A stretch of DNA of 42,600 nucleotides from Helochares maculicollis (taxonomy: Eukaryota > Arthropoda > Insecta > Coleoptera > Hydrophilidae), in the NCBI GenBank assembly GCA_033557835.1, contig JAWQRO010000335.1, positions 1-42,600 on the forward strand, read 5' to 3'. Positions 1 through 10,369 of the stretch are shown piece after piece (the stretch's first letter is position 1; each line of letters begins with the position of its first letter). The position numbers were made by a program, and so were the translations under genes. The notes beneath the pieces were generated by a model. The model was given only the letters and a program-made list of their open reading frames with translations. It was not told the DNA's origin and searched no databases.

Positions 1-513
1 TATATATATAAACTCTTAACTGGTCTGCAATATGGAATGCTTCGCGAACGCTTGAATTTTAAAATGTGAATTCATAATTAAAGGAAGGGTCCAATGTTAG
101 AATATAAATTCATAACTAAAAAATGACATTTATGACTATTTATGAATTTTGATATTGCTATATTTTACGTGGTTAGCATTTTTGTAAAAATTTTTATTCC
201 AAAGCCTATTAAAATAGGAATTTTTAAAATTATAATAATAGCACTTTCGGTGCTCCGATCATGTTAAAAATTTATATCTGTGAGTTTTCTGTGATAATTA
301 AGACGTGCAACAAATTTCAATCGGATAGCTTAATTTTCAAAACATCTTTAGTTGAAAAAATTTCAAAACTGTGTAGGTAAACGGGTAGTTCCGGTGGTCA
401 TACATGCCACAAGAGTTGATACAGATCTAAGTTTTTACGATAATAGTTATACCAAATTTCATCGCTCTACCTCACTCGGAGGGAGTCAAGTGTGATGAGA
501 AAGCCGCATGACT
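1..513. other. AT-rich sequence without a recognisable gene
   Basis: No coding exon, RNA gene or transposase remnant could be supported. The stretch at about 240-510 has the look of a dispersed-repeat consensus, but I could not assign a family. It is the left flank of the mariner copy that follows and shows no resemblance to the mariner relic on that copy's right side. Confidence 0.4.
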
Positions 514-515
514 TA

Positions 516-1705
516 CCAGGTGCGCAAGTTTAAAATGTCGTTTTTTTTCATAAAAATACGCAATTATTTAAGAACAATGGTAAAACATTTTTATTCAAAG
601 TATTGGCCCACGCTTTTTCATTTCAACTTTCATCGAGCCATTTTTCTACACCTCGAAAGTCTTGAAGTGTTGCTCAGCCAGGGCGTGTCCCATCGATGAG
701 AAGAGGTGATAATCAGAAGGCGTCAGGTCTGGTGAATACGGTGGGTGGGGTAGGAGTTCCCAACCAAGCGAAAAATCGTTTCTTTCACAACTTTGGCTGA
801 ATGTGCAGGAGTGTTGTCATGCTACAGAATGACTTTGCTGTCTTTGAGCTCATTCTGGGCGTTTTTCGATCAATGCGTGGTTTCAATTGATCATTTGTTT
901 TCGGTAGCGGATTGTATTAACTGTTTCCCCGGGTTTGAGAAGCTCTTCTGATCCCACTACACCGGTAGCATTGTCTTCCTCCCAAAACGATCTGGTTTTG
1001 TACTCGATGTTGATGGGTGCCCTGGCGGTACCTACGATTCCTTACGCTTGGGATTCTCAAAATATATCCATTTTTCATCTCCAGTTACAACCCGATGCAG
1101 AAAACCCTTTCTTTTGCGGCGTACATGCAGCATTTCGCATACAGTTTTTCGTCTTTTCATCTGTCGTTCGTTCAGTTTGTGTGTAACCCATTTACCAACC
1201 TTTTGAATCTTTCCAATGGCACTCAGGCAATGGCTTGCCGAGTGACATTCAACTGCTCCGCCATCAATTGTCGTGTTTGTGCATCATCTTCGTCCAATAA
1301 TGCTTGTAATTCGTTGTCTTCAAACTTTTTTGGTCAGTTTTCACGTTCTTTGCCAATAACATTGAAATCGACACTTTTGAAACGTTGAAACCAGAGTTCA
1401 CAAGTCTCGATAATTGGAGCAAGATCGTAAGTTTCTACAAGAATTCGATGACTTTCCGACGCCTTTGTCTTTTGATTGAACAAGAAAATCATTACATGCC
1501 TCAAATGCTCTTTACTTGGCTCAAAATTCGACATGTTTAACACGAATAAAAAGTATGCTACTAGCTCGTAAACAATTAAACGAATATGACGTTTTGTATG
1601 AGGCAGTCTTACAAAAAGAATGGCGTTTTGGGTTCAAAGGTTGCTTCAATAGATTTCATGCGCCATTTCTTGACAACAAAATGACTTTTAAACTTGCGCA
1701 CCTGG
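516..1705 (-). mobile_element. Mariner family-1 copy, minus strand, inactive
   Basis: A mariner element with both ends visible. The left terminal repeat reads CCAGGTGCGCAAGTTTAAAA from 516, and the inverse ends at 1705. TA duplications sit at 514-515 and 1706-1707. Length is about 1.19 kb, normal for a mariner. The transposase N-terminus (start near 1543, minus strand, with LRHVMIFLFNQK) and fragments of the HTH and DDD regions are spread over several frames, so it is broken by frameshifts and deletions. The complement of the LPHPPYSPDLAPSDYHLF block lies near 690-765. Related family-1 copies are at 5073-5922 and 20454-21385, with an end fragment at 41779. Confidence 0.9.
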
Positions 1706-1707
1706 TA

Positions 1708-2180
1708 TAACTTTCCAGCTGAGTGCTGTCCATTCGTCGCCAACTGGATTTGCCGTATGTGATGGTGCATTGTCAGGAAGAAAAGTAACTTGCCTCTTTC
1801 AATACCTGGTCTTTTTTGCAGTAGCGAACGATTCAAATTAGTTAACTGTTGCTGGTATTGGTTAGTATTAACCGTTTCCCCAGGATGGACCACGCTCTTC
1901 TGGTCCCACTACACACAGTTTTTCTACCAAAGCGATTTAGACGATGTCAATCTGCTGCGGCGTCTACCCATGATTATTTCCGCTTAAGATTCACTAAATA
2001 AATGCAATTTTCATCCAATGCACAAACAACTTCTTTTTGTACTGAACGATAAAAAGTATTTTTGTGGTACTGACCTACCGGTAATCTCATTTTTCCCGTG
2101 GCTCGTAAGCGATTAGACACAGCTTGTTGAGTAACTCCTAATTGCAGTGCGAATTGACTTTGTGTTTGAGTTATAAGAAT
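1708..2180 (-). mobile_element. Mariner transposase relic, minus strand
   Basis: The minus strand encodes degraded mariner transposase pieces: a helix-turn-helix block (FALQLGVTQQAVSNRLRATG, near 2080-2160), an ALDENCIYLVN block near 2000-2030, and a PGETVNTNQYQQQLTNLNRS block near 1820-1880. Frames are interrupted by stops and shifts. It starts exactly at the TA next to the 516-1705 mariner, so that copy may have inserted into it. The missing C-terminal part is not found on the other side. Confidence 0.75.
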
Positions 2181-2230
2181 GATATAAAATTATTTAAAAT
2201 TAGTATTACACATAATTTCATTTGTTTCAG

Positions 2231-2296
2231 CGTGCTGCAAAAACGCAACAGCGCCCTTGCCAACAAAACCAAAAAAAATCCGATTCCATCAAACAG
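2231..2296 (+). CDS. Candidate constant exon C1 upstream of the TTLL3 variable array
   Basis: A 66-nt candidate internal exon between a good acceptor (TTTGTTTCAG, ending 2230) and a good donor (AACAG|GTAACT). Read with the first base closing a codon it has no stop and encodes a Lys/Asn/Ser-rich stretch (QKRNSALANKTKKNPIPSN); it ends in phase 2 with a leftover AG. That phase matches the acceptor of all six variable units, at 2409, 11301, 16801, 22710, 24745 and 28371. The other frame (RAAKTQQRPC...) reads into a stop when joined to the 2409 exon. There is no ATG, so at least one earlier exon must lie outside the window. Whether it is shared by all six variants or private to V1 cannot be decided without transcripts. 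Confidence 0.55.
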
Positions 2297-2408
2297 GTAA
2301 CTTCATTTCATGTTATTCCCCTTTTCTATACCCTCTTTGATTTAACTACATTTAAGCTGCGAATATCGAAAATTTTACCCAATCAATCGTATAATGATGA
2401 AATTTTAG

Positions 2409-2527
2409 ATCACCGTCAATGTCAACAAATCAAAATCGGTTGACGCAAAACATCCGCCCCTTCGTTAAATACAATCCAAAGACCGCAATCGAAGTAATTT
2501 GTACACATCCAAAATCATTATCAGGAG
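2409..2527 (+). CDS. Variable unit V1, first (private) exon of TTLL3-like gene
   Basis: Acceptor TTTTAG ends at 2408; the reading A|TCA CCG TCA ATG gives RSPSMSTNQNRL when joined to the AG left by C1. The frame is open for 38 codons and closes at a TAA at 2536, just after a moderate donor (GGAG|GTATTG, 2528). It ends in phase 1 and so fits the phase-1 acceptor at 2729, but not the phase-2 acceptors of the other variants. It therefore looks private to V1. The protein is basic and low in complexity, like the tails of the other variants. The splice model rests on phase and motifs only. Confidence 0.5.
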
Positions 2528-2728
2528 GTATTGATTAATCCTTATTGCAAATGCAACTTTATCAAACGCAATTTAATTATTTTTTTACCCCCTGAGCCAG
2601 TTTGTATAAACAACTTAAGTACTTTAGAGTAGTCTTGGGTAAAAAAGTAATTAATTACAGTAGATCTCAGTAACCGATTTGGTAAAAATTCAAAAAATGC
2701 GCCTCTACATGTTTTATTGGTGTTCTAG

Positions 2729-4015
2729 ACTTACTTCATGGTAGATTTAAAAAACCTCTTTCACCCACTTCAAAACCTGCACCAATCGCATCAAAGCCGC
2801 ATACAGAAAGTATCTATAATGTCCAACATCCTTTAACCTTAAGCAAAACAATGATTTTGCGAGCTAAAGCCGCAACTCCTTGTGATACTGTCGCGTCATC
2901 ATCGTCCACTAAAAATAAAACGTCAAAGCGCCCCAAAGCCAAAACATCTGCAAAGAAATCTAAAACGAAATCAAGGAACTATTCATACAAAGTAATACAA
3001 AGAAAATTCACACCCATACAAACGTTTGCCCATATTAAAAGCGTCGTAGAGAGGGCTAAGAGCTTAGCGAAGACCTTCTCCATCAATAGCAATCAGTACT
3101 TCCTCTTCCAAAGGCTCTTCCTAGAGAGAGGCTGGGTCGAAAAACTAATCATAAACGACAGACACCCCAACGGAGCAGTGTATAAGAGTTTACAAGAAAA
3201 AACGACCTCGGATTTGATAAAGCTTTTGGATGACCAAGTTCTTGGAACTAGCGCCAGAGCAGTGTTAACGTCAAGGTTATTAGAAAATCATCAGGTGGAT
3301 TTTTTCTGGGACCGGGGTTTCGAGCCTTTTAAGCAATACCCTGATGACGTTAAGCTAACGATTGTCAACAGCATAAAAAGAACAAGCTACAGCTACTCAA
3401 CGAAGCAAGGCTTATGCGAGGCCATTAAAAACACTCAATGGATTCAAGATCCTGCTCACGCTGCAGTTCTTCATCCTCGAACTTACAATCTGTCCAATCG
3501 AACTGACTTGGATATTTTCATCAAAGACTTTAAGATAACCGCCGTAACTTCCTTACTTAAGTGGATCATAGCAACTGGAAAGGAGAAATCGTTAACGTTA
3601 ATATCCAAAGATGGCACCGTTCCTCTCAGTGCTTTCCATTTCGCTTTAAACGAAAGCCTCAAGTACATTCAAATTTGTCGCCACGATGACATAGATGATG
3701 AAATCATAGAGGCAGAGCTACAAGAATGGAACATTTTCCTACATAATTTCTACAAAATTGCCCATGTGAATCAGCATTTCAAATATAACTTTCTAGAGAA
3801 CGAGGAAACTCTAATTCATAAGTCGCAACTGATGCTCCAGCAGCTGCGACCGTATTTTCCGGATTTAAAATCGGACGGGACCATGAACATTTGGATAATG
3901 AAGCCGACTTGCAGTAGCATGGGTATTGGTATTTATATGTGCAGGACGCTGCAGTACATTCTTAAAATACTGTCGGTCAATAAGGGTAAAAATTACGTTA
4001 TACAAAAGTATATAG
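2729..4015 (+). CDS. Variable unit V1, main exon: TTLL3-like glycylase, N-terminal/ATP-binding half
   Basis: Acceptor TGTTCTAG ends at 2728; the frame is open from there to the donor G|GTAAGT at 4016. A Lys/Ser/Thr-rich tail (to about 2990) is followed by the TTLL3 N-terminal domain: RGWVEK, LLENHQVDFFWD, NSIKR, HPRTYNL, IFIKDFKITA, then DGTMNIWIMKP with the glycine loop SSMGIGI, and finally YVIQKYI. In TTLL enzymes this half binds ATP and part of the tubulin tail; the metal-binding half is missing here and is supplied by C2 and C3. It ends in phase 1: G plus AA of C2 restores Glu in QKYIE-RPLL. Without splicing the frame runs only about 30 codons into the intron. The gene family adds glycine to tubulin tails (TTLL3/TTLL8); the exact activity of this variant is inferred. 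Confidence 0.9.
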
Positions 4016-4051
4016 GTAAGTTTCGGATATTACGATTTAATTCGGCTATGG

Positions 4052-4070
4052 CTATGGAAATGGCGGTTTT
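4052..4070 (+). promoter_or_regulatory. Selector element after V1
   Basis: CTATGGAAATGGCGGTTTT lies 37 nt after the V1 donor. It can pair with the docking site at 30733-30751 over all 19 positions (18 Watson-Crick plus one G:U). Surrounding intron sequence is not similar to the other selectors' surroundings. Confidence 0.8.
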
Positions 4071-5072
4071 CACCTTGCGGTGCACATGGTTGCTCGCCTT
4101 TAAATAGTATTTTTGCGCCTCCGTTGATTCTTGCGCGCCCATTGGTGTTTATTATTTTACATGGCGTGGCCTAATAATTTTGGTTGTCGTCGTTTTAAGA
4201 GAATCCTGTTTTCCCATCGAGACTCGAGGGAATGCGTCGCTTTTGTTTTGGCACGAAAAAGCCCTGCTTAGAAACGATGGGTGAAGGGGTGGGAAGACAA
4301 GTGAGACTTGCAAAGTGAGACTTGTTTTGTGAAGTAGGAACCGTTCAAGGAAACAATCGACGGTTACGTATTGTGAACATTTACTGACACTTAGAATTGA
4401 GGACTTCCTCTAGTTGGGAATTTGCCATGGAGTGTTGATTTAGTAGTTGAATGACAAACAGTTGACATCCGTTCCGCCCAGTCTTTATGGATCTTTTCTT
4501 AATGGCATGATTATCTGCAGTCTCTAGTTTTCCATGTTGGAGATCTTACTCTATCTCTAGACAATTTGGACCTAAGTTGTTGAATTTGGCCATTTTGGGC
4601 TGATTTTGCCCTAATTTGCGTGATAGCTTTTATATTATTTTGCAGCATTAGCTTTATTTGATTTTAAAAATTGAGCCTCTATTTTCAAGAATCTTTGATA
4701 TACTAATCTGGTTTGGTAAGTGAACCAATTAATACATGCTCTGATTCTATATCGTTGGTTAATAATACTTTTATTGATTGAAATATATGTGAATGTCTAG
4801 TTTGCATTTAAGGTTTACTTGCAGCAGCTGCAATTTTCATTTAAAATATGGATTGCTTCTCATATAGAAACATTATGTTTGGAATTATTGATTTGCTTCT
4901 TTTAATATTTGCTTATGATATTTAGTTAGCATCTTCAAATTGCTGATAGATGTCTGTGCATTTCTGGGTTAAGATATTAAAGCAAATCAGTGACTCACTG
5001 ATTTTTTAGTCTAGTTGTCTAGATATTCTCAGGAGTGGATGCGGCAGCAATAACTCCTTCAATTTGAAAGCG
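4071..5072. other. Spacer without recognisable gene
   Basis: AT-rich intronic sequence between V1 and the next mariner copy. No ORF with family resemblance, RNA gene or clear repeat was seen. Confidence 0.5.
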
Positions 5073-5922
5073 AAAGGTGCACAAGCTTCAACGTTTCAAA
5101 AGTGGCGATTCCAAACTTATTGACAAAGAACGTGAAAATCGACCAAAAAAGTTTAAAGACGAATTAGAAGCATTATTGGACGAAGACGATACACAAACAC
5201 AACAAATGATGGCGGAGCAGTTGAATGTCACTCGGCAAGCCATTTCTGATCGCCTGAAACCCATGGGGCACATTCAAAATGGGTTCCACACAAACTGAAC
5301 GAACGACAGAAGGAAAGACCAATTACTGTGTGCGAAATGCTGCCACAAAAGAAAGGGTATTTTGCATTGGGTTGTAACTAGCGATGAAAAATGGATATAT
5401 TTTGAGAATCCCAAACATAAGAAATGGTGAGTAATGCCAGGACAACCATCAAACCCGACGAAACAGTCAATACCATCCGTTACCAACAACAATGGTCAAT
5501 TTAAACGACGCATTGATCGAAAAACGCCCAGAAGACACGGCAAATTCATTCTGCTGCATGACAACGATCCTGCACATTCAGCCAAAGTTGTGAAAGAAAC
5601 GATTTCTTCGCTTGGTTGGGAACTATTACCCCACCCGCCGTATTCACCAGACCTGGCCCCTTCTGATTATCACCTTTTCTCATCGATGGGACACGCACTG
5701 GCTGAGCAACACTTCAAGACGATGGACAAAAATGGCTCGATGAATGGATATCAATGAAAATTGAAGCGTTCTTTTGGAATGGTATCCATAAATTGCCCGA
5801 GAGATGGATAAAATGTGTAAAAAGAAGAGTCAATACTTTGAATAAAAAATGTTTTACGATTGGTCTTAAATAATTGCATATTTTTTATGAAAAAAAGCGA
5901 CATTTTAAGCTTGCGCACCTGG
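5073..5922 (+). mobile_element. Mariner family-1 copy, plus strand, internally deleted
   Basis: The right terminal repeat (TTGCGCACCTGG, ending 5922, then TA) matches the 516-1705 copy. At the left, a TIR-like AGGTGCACAAGCTT (5075-5088) runs straight into transposase codons (RFKSGDSKLIDKEREN, 5092 on), so the 5' UTR and first codons are deleted. Downstream are the HTH region (MAEQLNVTRQAISDRL), then HDNDPAHSAKVVKETISS and HPPYSPDLAPSDYHLF around 5556-5680, with shifts between ORFs. Both catalytic-site blocks near the C-terminus remain readable, but the protein is broken and incomplete. Confidence 0.88.
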
Positions 5923-5989
5923 TAAGTCCATAGAAGTTATCCATCAATTTCTTTTTTAATGGCCTCGTTCAATTAATCTAAGAATCAAG

Positions 5990-6330
5990 GAACCTAAATC
6001 TGGCGAGATTGGTGGCCAAGGAAAGACCTCACGTAAGGAAACCACTCAGGACAATTTCCTGCAAAATGTTGCGCGGGTGATGTGCTGCATGGGTTGTAGC
6101 GCCATTTTGTTGGAACGAGAAGATAGATTGTGCTCTTTCCCGCCTTCCTGAATTTTTGGTCAGAAAATTCTCTGGCATAATACAGTATCTATTGGAATTT
6201 GCACTAACTATGACTACGGTCTTCGAAGAAGTAAGAATCAATAACGCCTATAGTTGAAATTGCACACTAAACAGTAATTTTTCGGCTGTGAAGAGGAAGT
6301 GTATAAGTTTCGAAGGGTTTTCAGCGGGCT
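5990..6330 (-). mobile_element. Transposase relic (Tc1/mariner-superfamily DDE type), minus strand
   Basis: The minus strand reads FQQNGATTHAAHHPRNILQE near 6060-6120, followed by a FPWPPISPDLA-like block about 5995-6020. In the insect transposases I recall, FQQDGAT.H and WPPRSPDLAP mark the second and third catalytic Asp; here the first reads Asn (QQNGA). Only this C-terminal part is visible and frames shift. The subfamily assignment is uncertain. Confidence 0.5.
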
Positions 6331-6412
6331 AGTATCGAAACATTTATTCGCTGAGTAAAAATGGAGAAATTGGCTTCATCGCTGCTCCATATCTGGCTAG
6401 CTGTAGGTATAT

Positions 6413-6618
6413 CCATCAGAAACTCATGATAAAAGTATACTTTATCTCAATCTGCTGGAGATTGTTGACCAAACGAAATCTTCTAATTAAGATTGGAATG
6501 CAAAAGTCGCCTTACCATCAGAAACTCATGATAAAAGTGCATATTTTTTCTCAACCTACTGGAGATTGTTGACCAAACATAATCTATTCAAGTTTGGTAT
6601 GCAAGAGTCGTCTCACCA
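6413..6618 (+). repeat. Two tandem copies of a ~103-bp unit
   Basis: CCATCAGAAACTCATGATAA begins at 6413 and again at about 6516. Both copies share CTGGAGATTGTTGACCAAAC and end in GCAA(A/G)AGTCG(C/T)CT. They differ by scattered substitutions and a short indel. Confidence 0.85.
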
Positions 6619-7228
6619 ATTTGCCCCAAATCAGAAGAGCTGAAGCTGAACGCGTTGGATACTTGAAGCCCAAACTGGAGCGATTTTTTGAAATGTTCTA
6701 CGACTCCTCTCTTTTGGACTTTTGGATGATTCAATGCAGATCATGTTGCTCTTGCTCTCTGAGTGCGCAGCAATATCGGCCTCTGGTCTGGAATAGTCAA
6801 CGTAAACCAAACCGCGTGCGAGTTATTTCTGCCGCATCTTCTACTCTTAATTTATTTTCCCCAGTTGAATCGTTGATTGGGGTTTCTGGAACGAAGTTCG
6901 TCTACAAATTACCCTTGTTGGTACTCTGTCCAACTCTAATTTGTTATACAGATTATATTTGGTATCATTTCCTGTTGGATGCTTCCATGAGTCTGGTTGT
7001 CTTGATGCCACTTGATGCCACTTTGATTGGAATGGGCTCTAGTTCGCAAGCGCATTTGCTATTTATGAGATTTTTAAGGGCAAAAAGCCGTAATTTTGCT
7101 AAAACAATATCACAAAGACAAACTTAAGTGCACATTCTAATATATTTAGAATTGCTTTTTTCAAACACTGCTATTTGCATAACAGGCGTACCACCAACAG
7201 TTCGTTTAACATTCACGAAAAAATATTA
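6619..7228. other. Unassigned stretch with an uncertain ORF
   Basis: An open frame from about 6594 to 7127 (plus strand) starts at TTG, inside the tandem repeat, and shows no domain or composition I recognise. I see nothing that supports it as a gene. Confidence 0.3.
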
Positions 7229-7230
7229 TA

Positions 7231-8532
7231 CGAGGTGTGTAAATTAAATAATGAGACTGGCTTTTTTTCACTTGTTTATTCCAATAACCTCACAATTCAA
7301 CATTGTGTTCTTCAAAGTGACTATGTTCTGAAAACACACAACGTTGGATACGTTTCTTCCACTCCGTATAGCACTGTTGGAATCCGGGTATTGGAGTAGT
7401 CTTCAGCTAGTCGGTTACAGCCATTTGAATGTTTTACTGTGTCCCAAAATTATGTCCTTTGAGCTTATTATTCCAATTCGGAAAAAAGGAAAAAGCACAA
7501 GGACTCAAGTCGGGTGAATAAGGGGGCTGAGGAGCAACGGAAATGTCGTTACTGGCCAAATAACGGTTCACTGAAATTGCTGTGTGACAAGGTGCATTGT
7601 CATGATGCAACACCCAGCTAGTTTTGATGTTTGGTCTCACCCGTATGACCCTTTTTCGAAGTATTTCAAGAACCTCTCGGTAAATGTGTTGATTAACAGT
7701 TTGGCCTTGAGGCACAAGCTCTTTGTGCACGATTCCCTGGCTATCAAAAAACAAATCAGCATGCTTTTAATCTTTGACTTGCTCATTCATGCTTTTTTTG
7801 GCCTTGGAGATATTGAAGTGTGCCATTCCATGCTCTGGCGCTTGGTTTCCGGGTCGTATTCAAACACCCAAGACTCATCACTAGCAATGACATGTTCCAG
7901 AAAATGGGGACCATTCTCGATCGATTCCAAAAAGTCAATGCACCTTGCCCTTCTGTTGTTGTTTTGGTCCTGAGAAAGGTTTTTCGGAACCATTTTGGCG
8001 CAGATCTTTCTCATCTCCAATTCATTGGTCAAAATCTAATGAACGGCGATATGATTCGAATTCATCTCTTCCCTAATCATTTTGTCTGTCAAGCGACAAT
8101 CTGAACGCATAAGAGCTCGGACTCTGACATTTTCAGCGGTTTTTAAAACTAAGGGGTCTTCCACTGCGAGGTTAATCTTCACTTGACTCTCTTTCATCTG
8201 AAAATGCCTTAAACCACCGAAAAACCTGGACCCTTGACAAAACACTGTCTGCGTAGCCTTGCTGAAGTTTTGCAAATGATTTCGTTGCGTTGTGTCCAAG
8301 TCTGAAGCAAAACTTGATAATATATCGTTGCTCGAAATGATTGTCACTCATTTCAGAACATACAAGAAAAACCTGTTTCACAAAACAAATCACTACAGAC
8401 AATTAGCTTGTCTCAACGACTTAAAACCCATACTAATGACGCATTACCTACCTCCTCTCCATCTCTCTCTTTCCCAGTGTTGCCAGATCAAACACTACGC
8501 TACCAGTCTCACTACTTAATTTACCTACCTCG
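7231..8532 (-). mobile_element. Irritans-like mariner, minus strand, inactive
   Basis: The left end CGAGGTGTGTAAATTAAATA starts at 7231. The right end (TTAATTTACCTACCTCG) ends at 8532. TA flanks are at 7229-7230 and 8533-8534. On the minus strand the transposase begins with MSDNHFEQRYIIKFCFRLG (ATG at 8351) and continues through MRKICAKMVPKNLS, VIASDESWVFEYDPETKRQS, HHDNAPCHTAISVNRYL and PPYSPDLSPCAFSFFP. The pieces lie in several frames, so it is frameshifted. In the last catalytic block Asp is replaced (SPCAF where the family has SPCDF). Confidence 0.9.
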
Positions 8533-8534
8533 TA

Positions 8535-9188
8535 TACTCGATCAGCAATCATTGAGGTTACCATTGAGATGCCATTCACTGGCATTTGGGCGTAGCTTCG
8601 CTTGCGTAAAATTCAGAATCAGAGTGTGATAATGGCGATAAGCGTGGCCAATCTTACATTCCATACTGAGGAAAAAGACACAATTTAACATCCTACTTTC
8701 TCTTCCAACCTTTTCTTCTTCAAAACTTTACCATTAAGGACTTTCATGGTGACTTTTCAGAGCGGATCATTTAATAGTGTTTTTGCGTTGCTTGGCTAGG
8801 ATATTTGACATTCCACCATAGAACTTCACCGAAAGCGGGTATGCTTTTCAAGGCTTCATTTCTCCATTCTTAAGATGATTTGCTTCACAACTTGTGGATC
8901 ACTCTTTCCTCTGCAAATTAGATCTCGTTTTATTTGTTCCTTAGTCTGCCTATATATTAGTGAGGGCATTGCTACGAGGCTATTTATCTTCGAGGACTAT
9001 GCAGTCTACCATTTTATCTATCAACGCTTATACAGTTCACTCTAATGTGTCCCTTTTTCTCACAATAGAAGCACCTTTGCTTTGGACTTCAAGTTTGTAC
9101 TTGTCTTTGTTAGCTTCGAGGTCACATACTCTTGTAGCCGTGACTATAGGAGCCGACTGGTTTACAGCTCCAAAATTTGCATCATATG
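8535..9188 (-). mobile_element. Retroelement gag remnant with CCHC zinc knuckle, minus strand
   Basis: On the minus strand, 9073-9032 encodes CFYCEKKGHIRVNC, a perfect C-x2-C-x4-H-x4-C zinc knuckle of the kind found at the end of copia-type gag proteins. The surrounding frame soon meets a stop and no protease, integrase or RT block was found. The remnant is flanked by two copies of the irritans-like mariner right end (8446-8532 and 9189-9281). Confidence 0.6.
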
Positions 9189-9281
9189 TTTACCTACCTC
9201 CCTTTCATGTCCCACTTCCCCAGTGTGGCCAGATCAAATACTACGATACCAGTCTCATTACTTAATTTACCTACCTCGTAC
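9189..9281 (-). mobile_element. Solo end fragment of the irritans-like mariner
   Basis: About 90 bp very similar to 8446-8532, the right end of the mariner at 7231-8532. They share CAGTGT(T/G)GCCAGATCAAA, TACCAGTCTCA and TTAATTTACCTACCTCGTA. No transposase coding sequence is attached. Confidence 0.85.
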
Positions 9282-10120
9282 AACAAAAATCCGCCTAACT
9301 TGAGGAAATAAACCCTACTGTAAATAAGTTGATGTAACCGAAAGGATAATAAATTTTTTATTAAAATGAATTCGCGCGTTTTTCAGTTTGTTAAGGCAAG
9401 AACACATTCAACTAAGAGCTAGGGAAACTAGTACGCGGTCTAAAATTCATGCTTGGCCCTTTTGTTTATTTTTATTAATGTTTTAATAGCGCCAAACAAA
9501 TTGTTCAATATAAGTGCTTTCTATGCGTACTTAGCTTAAAAGCTGTTAGTATGAGTACAGTGTGAAACCAGTTTTGAAACTGATACGTTTGAAAATCATT
9601 CAGTTATTCAGAAGATGAAAAAGAAGATAAAAGGGTGTGGCAATTGCTCCCTTCTTGTGGGCATCATGATTAGTTTGTAGCTAACATGAAAGCGCTGCTT
9701 TTCGCATTTGCTTGTATTTTTTGCTTATTGCTGTTGATCCATTTGTTTTTTTCTGTATTGCTTTCTGATAGATTATCCATGATGATTTCAATTTCTGTCT
9801 TCGTAAATTGTTTGACAGTTGTCTTTGGTGCCTTGATTTTTTCAAATCTAGTTTCAGGTCTCACGTCTTTGAAAAATTACGCTTTTGTTCCCTTTCACAT
9901 TTATTCCATTCCACAGTCTACAATTGTTGCTTAAAGTTTTTTTTGCATCAATTTGAGTTTATTCATACTGACATATGGTCAGTTATGTTATAGCAGAGTA
10001 ACGCCTTGATTTGAATTTATTACTATAATTTTGCTATTATAAATTTTGTATACGCTGCAGTTTAGTTTTGCTTTTTCGTAATTTATAAATTGTAGCTAAT
10101 TCATGCAAGTCGGAAGCATT
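9282..10120. other. Spacer with one unassigned minus-strand ORF
   Basis: No assignable gene. A minus-strand open frame (9864-9670, 64 codons, rich in Lys/Asn/Glu) and an overlapping hydrophobic plus-strand frame (9686-9934) mirror each other. The minus-strand one has the more protein-like composition, but I recognise neither. Confidence 0.35.
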
Positions 10121-10121
10121 T

Positions 10122-10369
10122 TTAATGATTAGACTTTTAATAATTAAACTTTCAATGATTAGACTTTTAATGATTAGACTTTTAATGATTAGACTTTTAA
10201 TTATTATACTTTTAATTATTAGACTTTTAATTATTATACTTTTAATTATTAGACTTTTAATTATTAGACTTTTAATTATTAGACTTTTAATTAGTAGACT
10301 TTTAATGATTAGACTTTTAATGATTAGACTTTTAATTATTAGACTTTTAATGATTAGACTTTTAATGGA
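10122..10369 (+). repeat. 15-bp minisatellite, about 16 units
   Basis: Tandem units of AATGATTAGACTTTT with variants AATTATTAGACTTTT and AATTATTATACTTTT. Being a multiple of three, the period makes a spurious open frame (MIRLL)n. It lies in the intron before V2. Confidence 0.95.

Noticed and set aside
6594..7127. 177-codon plus-strand ORF
   Set aside because: Starts at TTG within a tandem repeat, has mixed composition and no recognisable domain.
8446..9281. Direct repeats as LTRs of a copia element
   Set aside because: The repeats match the terminal repeat and 5' UTR of the irritans-like mariner, so they are mariner ends and not LTRs.
10122..10369. CRISPR-like array
   Set aside because: Units are directly adjacent without spacers, and the window is eukaryotic.
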